Assembly (NCBI RefSeq): GCF_002896875.1
Contig: NZ_CP023278.1
Span: forward strand, 744,001 to 808,000
DNA: 64,000 nt
Origin: Nostoc sp. CENA543
GTDB lineage: Bacteria; Cyanobacteriota; Cyanobacteriia; Cyanobacteriales; Nostocaceae
Direction of reading: 5' to 3'
The notes under the pieces are model-generated. The model was not told the origin of the DNA. It saw nothing but the letters and a program-made list of their open reading frames with translations, and did not search any database. The translations under genes and the position numbers were made by a program. Numbering within the stretch: the first letter of the stretch is position 1; the number at the start of each line of letters is the position of its first letter. Below, piece by piece: positions 45,566-54,026 of this stretch.

Positions 45566-47419
45566 CTAATTCCGAATATGAGCCGCCCAATAGACTGTCT
45601 GACCGCCTGTAGGTACGCTGTAGCCGCGAATGCGGAGTTTCCATGTACCTGGGGTAAGACTGCCTGCTACTTTGGCGCGCTCAAATACACTTAAGGCGGA
45701 AAAACCTCTGGCTTTTTCTACGCCGGATGGGTCAATTAAGTGGACATCAATGTCGTTATGTGCTTGTGCTGCTGATTCTGGCCACCATAAGGCCGCATCA
45801 AAATCTCGCTTATTAGAACTAACACTAATAGGAATATCGATAGTCGTACCATTGTTGACTACGACTTTACCCCAATGCGCCCAGCCATTGGTCGCCATTT
45901 TTAACAACCCTGCACCAACAGTATTATTGTAGGGATAAGATTTCTGCCCATAGAGAATCATGAAGGCGTAGGTTTGACCATTATCGTATGTGCCGAATTG
46001 TCGCAACCAGTTATGGGCTAACATAGCGGCCGCAGAAGCGTAGGGAGTTGCACCACTGGTTCCGCTAAATACTTGCAATGCGGAGGTGGAAGCATTACTG
46101 GCGGTTTCGCTATAGGTGGGTGCTTGGATATCTGGTTTGAAACGTCCATCGGTTGCAGGGCCGCGGCCTTGTCCGTTGTATTGGCTTTGGTCAGTGGTCA
46201 TCACACCACCAACACCGATGACTTTGTGGGCGATCGCAGGTGAACGAACTGTTCTATCATTAGGGCCATAGTTACCGTTAGCTGAGACGAAAATCACACC
46301 AGCATTGTAAGCGTTATCTGCGGCTGTGGCGATCGCGCCGGTTTCTGTCTCGTCGGCTTGTAATTCTCCTACCAATACTTTATCAAAGGCGGCGATTCCC
46401 GCTTGAATTGACCGAATCGCCGCCGCCGAATCTAGACCCCCATTGGTATAAATCTTCCAACTGTCTAATCTCACTCCCGTCACACCGCGATAATCATTAC
46501 CTAGACGACCATTACCGCTAATAATGGCGGCGGAACTTGTGCCATGATTCCAGTCATTATCATCGGTGTTGTAACCAGGGTTAGCACTATTGTTACAATT
46601 TGCCCCACCGTTAACGCAATCTCTCAACCATGCCAAGTTACTGGGAGAATTAAATAAAACGTGTGTATTTCTTACCCCAGTATCTAAAAGACCAATCCAA
46701 GGTTGAGTTAATCCTAAATTAAAATAGGGGTCAGAAACAATAATCGCTCTGCCATCATCAACGTCATTATTAGTAATAGCATCTGGTGGTTTTTCTCCCC
46801 CTTGGACTGGTTGAATATAAGCCACAGCATCCAGTTGTGCTATTTCTTTAACTGCTCTGAATTGTGTTTTACCAGCAACAGCATTGACAATCCAAAAATG
46901 TTCTGTTGGTTTAAAGTAGCTCGATATTTTATATCGTTCTAGCAATGCCAATTGTGATTTGACTCTTTGAGCTTGCAATTGTGCGATCGCGGCTTGTCGG
47001 CGTTGGGATTTTTCCCGTTCTACTGATGTTTCTAGTTCCGGTAATAGGGGAATTTGGGTGTCTTCTTGAAAAGTAATAATCACCTCAACGCTGTCTTCGG
47101 GGTTACTTTTCAGGAGTAAGTTTTCTAGAGTAGGGCTAATTTTTGACTTGCGAATATCGGGAATTGGTTCTGATTGTTTATCGAGAGGAAACTTGACTTG
47201 GTAAATATTTTCCCTCGAAAGATTGCCACGTTTAAAATCTGTAGATAAGCCAGTTTTGGGAATGAAAACTGAATTGATAGTATTAGTTTGGTCTACAGGT
47301 ACTTGATAGGGATTATAAGGTTCACCACTAACTTGAGCATAAACCATCAATGGTGACATTAACACCAAAGATAAGCTGAATGAAAATAAAAGAAGCTTAG
47401 TTCTTGTTCGCATATTCAC
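45566..47419 (-). CDS. Secreted subtilisin-like serine protease (S8)
   Basis: The 617-residue precursor has a signal peptide (LLLFSFSLSLVLMSPLMVYA) and a propeptide (to about residue 215; VEVIITFQEDTQIPLLPEL, AVKEIAQLDAVAYIQPV, inhibitor-like). The S8 domain follows, with catalytic Asp in IGLLDTGVRNTH, His in DWNHGTSSAA, oxyanion Asn in VIFVSANGNYGPN, and Ser in SGTSGATPYASAAA. A beta-rich C-terminal part (~115 residues: DFDAALWWPESA, GTWKLRIRGYS) resembles a proprotein-convertase-type P domain. It should be active outside the plasma membrane. Confidence 0.92.
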   Translation of the reverse strand: MNMRTRTKLLLFSFSLSLVLMSPLMVYAQVSGEPYNPYQVPVDQTNTINSVFIPKTGLSTDFKRGNLSRENIYQVKFPLDKQSEPIPDIRKSKISPTLENLLLKSNPEDSVEVIITFQEDTQIPLLPELETSVEREKSQRRQAAIAQLQAQRVKSQLALLERYKISSYFKPTEHFWIVNAVAGKTQFRAVKEIAQLDAVAYIQPVQGGEKPPDAITNNDVDDGRAIIVSDPYFNLGLTQPWIGLLDTGVRNTHVLFNSPSNLAWLRDCVNGGANCNNSANPGYNTDDNDWNHGTSSAAIISGNGRLGNDYRGVTGVRLDSWKIYTNGGLDSAAAIRSIQAGIAAFDKVLVGELQADETETGAIATAADNAYNAGVIFVSANGNYGPNDRTVRSPAIAHKVIGVGGVMTTDQSQYNGQGRGPATDGRFKPDIQAPTYSETASNASTSALQVFSGTSGATPYASAAAMLAHNWLRQFGTYDNGQTYAFMILYGQKSYPYNNTVGAGLLKMATNGWAHWGKVVVNNGTTIDIPISVSSNKRDFDAALWWPESAAQAHNDIDVHLIDPSGVEKARGFSALSVFERAKVAGSLTPGTWKLRIRGYSVPTGGQTVYWAAHIRN

Positions 47420-47575
47420 CCTCTAAAAACGTGCATGATTTACAGTCCAATTCATCAGAAAATCTGTAGAATGACTGAATTTCTCGGTATACGTTTTTAT
47501 ATATAGGGTTGGGTGAGAAGAATTATGCAAGTGATGCAGGTTGCTTGATATTTCTTTACATATGGAAGCTACCTA

Positions 47576-47911
47576 TCATCGCCGGCGATCGCGTTCTAAA
47601 TCAAAAATCACTTTCTCTAAATACCAGTTATCTGACTTTCCTGGATTTTTGCGACGCTGTTGAGCTAACAAGCGTTTAGCGGCTGCGGTATCTCCTTTCA
47701 GTAAAATTAGCAAATCTCTTTGAAGATATCGATTTTTTGGGTCGTTACGATATGTGTGAGAAACTCTACCCCGTGGCTTGTTGATTTGCAAGTTGCGCCA
47801 TTGAGATCGGAATTGTTCAGAATTTTGCAGAATGGCGATAATTGCCACAATTATCACGATGGTAAGTAATATATTCATCACAATGCGCTGGTAGATGTCT
47901 TTTTCCACCAT
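47576..47911 (-). CDS. Small membrane-anchored protein with basic helical tail
   Basis: The product (111 residues, or 100 from the ATG at 47878) has one membrane helix (ILLTIVIIVAIIAIL). A soluble, very basic helical region follows (NRYLQRDLLILLKGDTAAAK, RLLAQQRRKNPGKSDNWYLE, LERDRRR). The pattern is common in cyanobacterial small proteins of unknown function. It probably sits in the membrane with the tail in the cytoplasm. No neighbour suggests a role. Confidence 0.7.
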   Translation of the reverse strand: MVEKDIYQRIVMNILLTIVIIVAIIAILQNSEQFRSQWRNLQINKPRGRVSHTYRNDPKNRYLQRDLLILLKGDTAAAKRLLAQQRRKNPGKSDNWYLEKVIFDLERDRRR

Positions 47912-48011
47912 GCGTTAGTGTTTCGCTTTCAAGCATCGTTAATCACCACACGCTATTTTGAAGAGTTTGTAAAGCTCGTTTTTCCCCTTACGGGGAAGAG
48001 GTGGTGTTTAA

Positions 48012-48155
48012 CTTCAGTATCTAGTGGTAAGCTTAGAAACTCAAGAAGATATTCAAGTATCTACACTCTCTCGTTGTATTAAAGCTTTGGGTGGAAAATT
48101 AAAGATAGTGGCTCATTTCTCCAATGAAGAGATAACCTTAACTGAGTTCGATTAA
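48012..48155 (+). pseudogene. 3' remnant of an XRE-type antitoxin/regulator gene
   Basis: The frame ending at TAA 48153-48155 encodes LETQEDIQVSTLSRCIKALG, then GKLKIVAHFSNEEITLTEFD. This is the typical C-terminal end of XRE/HigA-like antitoxins. The frame is closed by a TAA at 48009-48011 and lacks the helix-turn-helix region and a start. The rest of the gene and any toxin partner are missing, so it is a decayed fragment. Confidence 0.7.
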
Positions 48156-48245
48156 TTGCCAATTATATAAAATAGGGGAATGTAGCCGCTAAGTTTACAT
48201 TTGGTGTGGACTTTGCGATCGCCTCTATATTATTCTATCCTCACG

Positions 48246-48953
48246 ATGATGTTCAAATACAATCCATTAGACTGCTTACCGTCATCGGCAGAATTACCAG
48301 ATTCAGACGATACACCAGTGGATAACGAACTGCAAATATTAATTCCCAATTTGTTGTTAGCCATCTTAGCGGCAATCTGGCAAAGCCGTGATGATTGGTT
48401 TTTCGGGATCAATATGGGTATCTATCATACGCCAAATCAAGGTGCGATCGTTCCAGATGGATTTTTGAGTCTGGGTGTAGAACGTTTCGTGGGTGAAAAT
48501 GGACGTTCTAGTTATGTTTTGTGGGAAGAAGACGGTATTCCGCCAATTTTAGCTTTAGAAGTAGTTTCGCAAACTTACAACGGTGAGTATGAACAGAAAA
48601 AAATCGATTATGCCGAATTAGGTATTTTGTATTATGTTATTTACGCACCGACGCGGCTACGGCGTAAGCGTCAACGTTTAGAAGTTTATCGCCTAGTGGA
48701 AGGTCAGTATATTTTACTGTCAGGTGATCAAATCTGGATGCCTGAAATTGGCTTAGGTATTGGACGCGAACGGGGAACTTATCAAGGTATGACACGGGAA
48801 TGGCTGTTTTGGTATGATGAACAGGGGCAAAGATATCTCACACCAGAAGAAGCCAACTTTCAACAACAGCAACAATTAGAACAAACTCAGCAACAACTCC
48901 AAGAACTTTTAACTAAATTACAACAAAAAGGAATTGACCCCAACACACTTTAA
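48246..48953 (+). CDS. Uma2 family (DUF820) endonuclease-like protein
   Basis: The 236-residue protein belongs to the Uma2 group, PD-(D/E)xK nuclease-fold proteins very numerous in cyanobacteria. The acidic and basic active residues are seen in IVPDGFLSLG, ILALEVVSQ and KKIDYAELG. LYYVIYAP and RLEVYRLVEGQY complete the domain. A Gln-rich coiled tail (QQQQLEQTQQQLQELLTKLQ) ends it. Function is unproven; a mobile-element-linked origin is often suggested. ATG 48246 or 48249 is preferred over the longer frame from 48201. It follows the XRE remnant. Confidence 0.88.
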   Translation: MMFKYNPLDCLPSSAELPDSDDTPVDNELQILIPNLLLAILAAIWQSRDDWFFGINMGIYHTPNQGAIVPDGFLSLGVERFVGENGRSSYVLWEEDGIPPILALEVVSQTYNGEYEQKKIDYAELGILYYVIYAPTRLRRKRQRLEVYRLVEGQYILLSGDQIWMPEIGLGIGRERGTYQGMTREWLFWYDEQGQRYLTPEEANFQQQQQLEQTQQQLQELLTKLQQKGIDPNTL

Positions 48954-49039
48954 CAGTTATCAGTCAAATAGTTGGGTGTTCACAAAAGTCATCATTTTAG
49001 CGTCCTTCTTCGCGCCTTTGCGCCTCTGCGCGCAACACA

Positions 49040-50152
49040 TCACTCAACCTTCAAAGCACGGCGCGCCAACTTAGCGTAAGTCTTCACCGTTTCATAAGGC
49101 ATTTGCAAATCATTCGCTACCACTTGCAAAGACTCGCCCATTTCCCGGCGTGCTAAGATAGTAGCCCACTTTGATGCTACCTCAGAAGCGCGATCGCCCC
49201 CTGTCCTTTTGCGTTGAGATGTAAATATCTCTGTTAACTCTGCAATTCTACTCGCCAACAAACTTTCCACCTCTGGGACTTCTGCAACCACTTGTGATGA
49301 CCAACCCAAGCGGGTTTGACCCAAGCCAAATGTTGTTTTATGACCAGTTCCGCAATAGGGTGCTAACTTACCCAAAGCATAAAACAACCGAGAAAATTCT
49401 GTGTTCTGTGTGGCTTGTTTCGCTAAACTAAATTCTACTGATCCTGTAAAACCTGTTACCGCACCCTTTTTCCCCGCCAGTATTTTCATTGAAGCAATTT
49501 GGTGACGAGTAATCAACACAGACTCATCTATCCAATCTAAAAACGAGTCTTGGTCTACTGGAATACCAGAAAAATCATTCCAACGGCGCAGGTAACTGTG
49601 GAAAACATTCATTGGTAAAGGTAAGGGTAAATGATGACCCTTGCGACGAAAGCTAGTAGGACTGATAAATCTTAAACTCAGATTTTCTCCATGTTCAGCA
49701 TCTAGCAATTGCGCGTAAGTTGTAGGTGGATGAACCACATTGCACCCCAGAATTTGTAAAGGTGCGTTTCGCAAACTCACCTCAGTAGGGAGATTTTTCA
49801 CCCACTGCGCCAACCACTGCACTACTCTATTAGATAACGCCGTCACATACCAACGATAGGTTTGATTCGCCAAAATTTTTAACTGCTTACCACTACTCAC
49901 CAATTCCCCATCCAACGCAGAGATAGTAAAAGGCTTCTCTGACTCGCCGTCATGGAGATAAGCCGAAAGTTCTGGGTTAGTCGAACGTACTTGGTCAAGA
50001 AACCAAGCGTGTAGTCCAATGGTGTACTGCGGATATAAAGAAACATCTACTTTTGTGGCTAACTCAAATTCCAAACCCACTATTTCCGTCTCTAGAGGCC
50101 AGTCAGAGTTAGAACTGGGGGGATTGATTTTGTTCTTGGGACGACGCACCAT
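49040..50152 (-). CDS. cas6: Cas6-family CRISPR RNA endonuclease with C-terminal HTH tail
   Basis: Cas6 cuts CRISPR precursor RNA at repeat hairpins. The 370-residue protein has two RAMP-type ferredoxin-fold parts: an N-terminal one with LHAWFLDQV (family His) near residue 40, and a C-terminal Gly-rich loop GTGHKTTFGLGQTRLG near 275. NVVHPPTTYAQLL and FISPTSFRRKGHHLPLPLP lie between. After the Cas6 core the last ~70 residues (KWATILARREMGESLQVVAN, DLQMPYETVKTYAKLARRAL) look like a DNA-binding helix-turn-helix, an unusual addition. No CRISPR array and no other cas gene lies in the window, so it is an orphan here and could act in trans on arrays elsewhere. Confidence 0.88.
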   Translation of the reverse strand: MVRRPKNKINPPSSNSDWPLETEIVGLEFELATKVDVSLYPQYTIGLHAWFLDQVRSTNPELSAYLHDGESEKPFTISALDGELVSSGKQLKILANQTYRWYVTALSNRVVQWLAQWVKNLPTEVSLRNAPLQILGCNVVHPPTTYAQLLDAEHGENLSLRFISPTSFRRKGHHLPLPLPMNVFHSYLRRWNDFSGIPVDQDSFLDWIDESVLITRHQIASMKILAGKKGAVTGFTGSVEFSLAKQATQNTEFSRLFYALGKLAPYCGTGHKTTFGLGQTRLGWSSQVVAEVPEVESLLASRIAELTEIFTSQRKRTGGDRASEVASKWATILARREMGESLQVVANDLQMPYETVKTYAKLARRALKVE

Positions 50153-50494
50153 TATGCAGTAAGTTAATAGAGTAAGTGGTAAGTTGAAAGTTACATCAGT
50201 TATCAGCTATCAGTTATCAGGTGGGTAACGTAGACCCAAGGATTTAACTGTTCACTGTTCCAGCTAGCTTTATCAAGCAACTAGCCCAGCCCAATTATAC
50301 AAAATTAATACATCTCCGTAATTTTTCTGTTGTATCGGCAGAAATGGTCATAATTATTCATCAAAGATAAAGTACATTTACTAATTTACAATGAAAAAAT
50401 AATGTAGCTTTGAATAAACTGATTGATAGCCCTGTGCGTAAAGGTTAAGCTAATAACAACAAAATTCACAATCTCAAGGGTCTTGAGTAATTGC
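50153..50494. other. Non-coding region between divergent genes
   Basis: A TTATCAG-type short repeat near 50190-50220 is the only visible structure. Promoters for the Cas6 gene and the next gene should be here. Confidence 0.4.
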
Positions 50495-51802
50495 ATGACC
50501 GCTAACACTTTACTCAGTAATCTACTAGATCAAAAGATTATTAGATTAAGTTCTCAAGAAATCAATCTACCAATTTTACAGGATAAGATTTACAGTTTCT
50601 TTATGGAAGTCGTCAATCTCTATCCGCCAGAAAATGTTTTGCATGAATTTAAAAGGTTATTTGTTGGTTGTTTGCTAGTAGATAATTTAAATCACGTTCC
50701 TATTATTAAAAAACTCTTATTGCTGACTGATGAACAAGAATTTCACAATACAATTAAACGCTGTTGTTACATTTTAATTAATAATTGGGCAACTAAAAGA
50801 AAATACCAATATGTTCGCGAACTAATTGATTTATTTTCGCAATTACCTGAGAGTAGTGACAATATTTCTAAAAATACTCTGTTATATAGACAAAGGTTAA
50901 ATAATTTTGTCGGAAGTCAAGATTATCAAGAACTCAAAATATTTAACTATAAAAATGAGTATAACAACCAAGGTCATTGGAGCGATCGCTATGCTGCTTA
51001 CTTATTAGTTGCTCAATCTTTGGACACTAGTAAGCCCAAAGAGCAACAAGAAGCAGCAATCAAAATTTACAGACAGATGAAAGACAAATACAAGTTTGAT
51101 TTAGCTATGTATATTGCTCGTTCACAGTCTGAAGCATCTAGCAGCACACGCTATACTAATCCTAGTATTTTGGGCGATAATGTTTTATACCTCATTAAAA
51201 AAATTGTTGCTAAAAAGGGTAAGTTTAGTCATGATAATTTAGCTAATATATTCCTTAAGCAAACTGACAATCAAACCCTGCTTAACTTTAAAATCAGTTT
51301 ACAGAAATATCTATTTCTATCAGTTGGCAGTCAAGAATTAGTAGTGGTTTTAAGGAAATCATTAAGGGAAAAACTAGATGTTTGGAAAACTGAGATAGAT
51401 GCAGAAATAATTAACAAAAACTTATTACTGCGAATCTGCAACAAATTAATTGATTATTTGACTATAGAAAATAGACATGAACCGTCAGAATTATTTAATC
51501 TATTAGTCTCTCAAGGTCATCCACTAACTTTAGTCATTATCCTGTTAAAGATTATTCTAATCTCTCCATATTCTCGGAGTCATTTAGAAACTCGCATCGC
51601 GGCTTTAATCAATTATTATCAGCATCAATCCGAAGAGGAATGTAAATGGATTATTTATTTTATTGAAGTGTTTAATATCACCTTTGCTATTTATGCGGAA
51701 AATGTGGATTATAATCTGCTAAAAATGACAGCAGAGGAGTTGGATAATCAGGGTGGCAATAATATAAATAGCTATCGTGTCTTTTCGCAAATCAAGCAAT
51801 AG
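50495..51802 (+). CDS. Large helical protein of unknown function
   Basis: The 435-residue soluble protein is almost entirely predicted helix and rich in Leu, Asn and Lys. Segments such as ENVLHEFKRLFVGCLLVDNL, TIKRCCYILINNWATKRKYQ and DRYAAYLLVAQSL suggest an armadillo- or HEAT-like solenoid, but no named domain is recognised. There is no signal or membrane helix. ATG 50495 (MTANTLLSNLL) is preferred over the longer frame from 50423, as that upstream part is not protein-like. It looks like a conserved cyanobacterial protein; neighbours (cas6, DUF1636) give no firm link. Confidence 0.65.
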   Translation: MTANTLLSNLLDQKIIRLSSQEINLPILQDKIYSFFMEVVNLYPPENVLHEFKRLFVGCLLVDNLNHVPIIKKLLLLTDEQEFHNTIKRCCYILINNWATKRKYQYVRELIDLFSQLPESSDNISKNTLLYRQRLNNFVGSQDYQELKIFNYKNEYNNQGHWSDRYAAYLLVAQSLDTSKPKEQQEAAIKIYRQMKDKYKFDLAMYIARSQSEASSSTRYTNPSILGDNVLYLIKKIVAKKGKFSHDNLANIFLKQTDNQTLLNFKISLQKYLFLSVGSQELVVVLRKSLREKLDVWKTEIDAEIINKNLLLRICNKLIDYLTIENRHEPSELFNLLVSQGHPLTLVIILLKIILISPYSRSHLETRIAALINYYQHQSEEECKWIIYFIEVFNITFAIYAENVDYNLLKMTAEELDNQGGNNINSYRVFSQIKQ

Positions 51803-51828
51803 AAGCTGACTGAGATAAACCTATTAAA

Positions 51829-52170
51829 TTAACGTGATTCTAATTGGGAGACTCGCGTCTCTAATTTAGTCACTTGTTGCTTTAACTCAACTACTAAAGT
51901 AGCTAAATTATCAAACATTTTCTCTCGTTCTGACTGGGATAAATTTCTTCTAGAACCAGGAGGTACTGTAATTGTCGTCCTTGGAGATGCAGCAGGACGA
52001 CCTTGATTTAATCTTGACTCTATTTGACTTAACCGTGACTCCACACGATTTAAATCTGCTTGCAAATTATTTATCCGAGATTCAACTTGCTGTGATATGG
52101 CTGGGTTTGATAGTAATCCCAGCCAGATAATTACCACCAATAATACAGCGAGTAACAATCTGCGAAACAT
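51829..52170 (-). CDS. Small anchored coiled-coil protein
   Basis: The 113-residue protein has an N-terminal membrane/signal helix (LLLAVLLVVIIWLGLLS) followed by heptad coiled coil (VESRINNLQADLNRVESRLS, QIESRLNQ). After a Pro/Arg linker with PPGSRRNLS, a second coiled coil ends the chain (VVELKQQVTKLETRVSQLES). The repeated units VESRL/QIESRL/QLESR suggest internal duplication. It probably projects into the periplasm or lumen. Family not recognised. Convergent with the upstream helical gene. Confidence 0.7.
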   Translation of the reverse strand: MFRRLLLAVLLVVIIWLGLLSNPAISQQVESRINNLQADLNRVESRLSQIESRLNQGRPAASPRTTITVPPGSRRNLSQSEREKMFDNLATLVVELKQQVTKLETRVSQLESR

Positions 52171-52384
52171 CTTATTAACTCCTGAAAATCATTATTAAAC
52201 AGGACATCATGCTATTAGCATAACGCAGCATTTAATTATTAATTGAAGGTTTGTAATGATAACTAAAATTCTCAAATAAGGACTAAAGTCCTGACTACAA
52301 ACGGAATCTTCCTGTTACCTTTTAAATTAAATATTGTGAAGATATCGGTATAATTATAATTCACGCACATCTACTGAGGTACAG

Positions 52385-52774
52385 ATGGATAATACTACTG
52401 CTCATAGTTTATTTGTTTGCACAACTTGTGCTAGCGTTTGGCAAGATGGAAAACGCATAGGTGAAAGCGGTGGTCAAAAACTTCTGCATCAGTTACAGGA
52501 ATTAGCACAAGATTGGGAATTACGGGAAGAATTTCCTATCCAAGCAGTGGAATGTATGAGTGCTTGTAACCGTTCCTGCGTCGTCGCTTTTGCGGCTGAA
52601 GGTAAAATGACCTATTTATTCGGAGACTTAGCAGTTGATGATAGTATATCTGCTGTCTTGGAATGTGCTACTAAATACTATAAAAAACCAGATGGGTTGT
52701 TACCTTGGTCGGAACGGCCAGAACCATTAAAAAAAGGAATATTAGCCAAAATTCCGTCTTTATCCTTGAAATAG
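52385..52774 (+). CDS. DUF1636 metal-binding protein linked to cobalamin synthesis
   Basis: The 129-residue soluble protein has a Cys pair (CTTC, residues 12-15) and a second cluster in CMSACNRSC (near 58-66), the DUF1636 pattern, which resembles a thioredoxin-like [2Fe-2S] ferredoxin. Such genes often sit beside cobalamin genes, as here: cobK starts 17 bases after the stop. A role in metal delivery or redox support for corrin synthesis is inferred from context. Confidence 0.85.
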   Translation: MDNTTAHSLFVCTTCASVWQDGKRIGESGGQKLLHQLQELAQDWELREEFPIQAVECMSACNRSCVVAFAAEGKMTYLFGDLAVDDSISAVLECATKYYKKPDGLLPWSERPEPLKKGILAKIPSLSLK

Positions 52775-52790
52775 TAGGTAGAGAGAAGAC

Positions 52791-53543
52791 TTGAAACGGG
52801 TTTTAATTCTAGGTGGAACTGGAGATGCGGCGGAGTTAACTGCTAAAATTGCCACTATCCCAGGGGTAGAAGCGATCGCATCTTTAGCCGGTCGCACTCG
52901 TGAACCATCACTCCCCGATGGAAACGTGCGGATTGGCGGCTTTGGCGGTGCGGCGGGATTAGCCGATTATTTACGTCAGATGCAAATTGATCTACTCATT
53001 GATGCTACCCATCCCTTCGCCAATCAGATTTCCTGGAATGCAGCGACAGCAGCAAATCAAGTCAATATACCCAGATTAATGTTAACTCGCCCGGCTTGGG
53101 AAAAAGTAGCAGGCGATCGCTGGCTAGAAGTAGATAATCATCAAGCTGCGGCTCAAATTTTGGCAAAACAAGCCAAAAGAGTCTTTTTAACAGTCGGGAG
53201 ACAAGAATTAGCAGCCTTTGCTCATTTACAGCATATTTGGTTTTTGATGCGAATGATTGACCCCCCCAGCAATGGGACTTTCATCCCACCAGGGGAAATA
53301 TTATGCGATCGCGGCCCCTTTACATTAGAAGACGAGCGAAAAATTCTCACTCAATACAAAATTGACACCATAGTCAGCAAGAATAGTGGAGGTAACGCCA
53401 CCTACCCCAAAATCATCGCCGCCAGAGAACAAGGAATACCAGTTGTCATAGTCAACCGTCCCCCCATCCCACCAGGAGAACAAGTAGCCAAAGTTGAAGA
53501 CGCAATCACATGGCTACTACAGAAAATCGAGACTAAGTGCTGA
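52791..53543 (+). CDS. cobK: Precorrin-6A reductase
   Basis: CobK/CbiJ reduces (cobalt-)precorrin-6A with NADPH. The 250-residue chain has VLILGGTGDAAELTAKI at the start, LIDATHPFANQISWNAATA, NIPRLMLTRPAW, RVFLTVGRQELAAFA and TIVSKNSGGNATYPKIIAAR, all typical. It begins with TTG 52791 after AGAGAGAAG. The gene is tightly coupled to the DUF1636 gene. Its stop codon (TGA 53541-53543) lies within the first unit of a long heptamer repeat. Confidence 0.92.
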   Translation: MKRVLILGGTGDAAELTAKIATIPGVEAIASLAGRTREPSLPDGNVRIGGFGGAAGLADYLRQMQIDLLIDATHPFANQISWNAATAANQVNIPRLMLTRPAWEKVAGDRWLEVDNHQAAAQILAKQAKRVFLTVGRQELAAFAHLQHIWFLMRMIDPPSNGTFIPPGEILCDRGPFTLEDERKILTQYKIDTIVSKNSGGNATYPKIIAAREQGIPVVIVNRPPIPPGEQVAKVEDAITWLLQKIETKC

Positions 53544-53728
53544 GTGCTGAGTAATGAGTAATGAGTAATGAGTAATGACTAATGACTAATGAGTAATGAC
53601 TAATGAGTAATGAGTAATGAGTAATGACTAATGAGTAATGACTAATGAGTAATGACTAATGAGTAATGACTAATGACTAATGACTAATGACTATTGACTA
53701 TTGACTATTGACCATTGACTATTGACTA
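53536..53728. repeat. Long heptamer tandem repeat (GTAATGA/CTAATGA)
   Basis: About 27 consecutive 7-bp units, mainly GTAATGA, CTAATGA and CTATTGA, are arranged in mixed order. It starts in the last codons of cobK. There are no spacers, so it is not a CRISPR. It is the longest such array in the window. Confidence 0.9.
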
Positions 53729-53732
53729 AATA

Positions 53733-53777
53733 AAAAAAAGTGGGAGAAAGCATATCAATCGCTTTCATCTCCCACTC
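53733..53777 (-). terminator. Hairpin terminator on the reverse strand
   Basis: On the reverse strand AGTGGGAGATGAAAGC pairs with GCTTTCTCCCACT (one bulge), followed by TTTTTTTTTA. It could end a transcript coming from the large kinase gene or from an unknown short RNA between 53780 and 54180. Confidence 0.7.
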
Positions 53778-53843
53778 TGCCATTTGCTGCTGTAGCGTTC
53801 AGGTATCCTGACAGATATTGCCATTAATTTAGGGGGCTGATGT

Positions 53844-54026
53844 ATGATTCAATGGCAAAACCTGTACAAATTAGATGTTCCCGTCGCAGCAAATGCCAAG
53901 CCTAATTATTTATCAGATATAATACCAATTCACAAAAACCTTGATACAGACATAAACCCTAAAAGCTTTGCTGCATCTAAGTTTTTTAATTGCGAATTGC
54001 GAATTGCGAATTGCCAATTGGTATAA
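53844..54026 (+). CDS. Short open frame ending in a mobile element
   Basis: A 60-codon frame (start MIQWQNLYKLDVPVAANAKP) has a good ribosome site (TTTAGGGGG, about seven bases before ATG). From residue ~27 on it runs through the 103-bp element at 53922-54024, and its stop lies at the element edge. The first part looks protein-like, so this may be the head of a small gene whose tail was replaced by the element. No family recognised. Confidence 0.35.
   Translation: MIQWQNLYKLDVPVAANAKPNYLSDIIPIHKNLDTDINPKSFAASKFFNCELRIANCQLV
53922..54024. mobile_element. 103-bp MITE-like element (ATACCAATT ends), copy 2
   Basis: Ends ATACCAATT and AATTGGTAT are exact inverted repeats. GCGAATT occurs three times at the right, with AAAAGCTTTGCTGCA in the middle. 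In inverted form it aligns over its full length with the element at 34284-34386. Confidence 0.75.

Noticed and set aside
53536-53728. Long repeat block resembling a CRISPR array
   Set aside because: Units are 7 bp, directly adjacent and without unique spacers, so this is a simple heptamer repeat, even though a cas6 gene lies 3.4 kb away.
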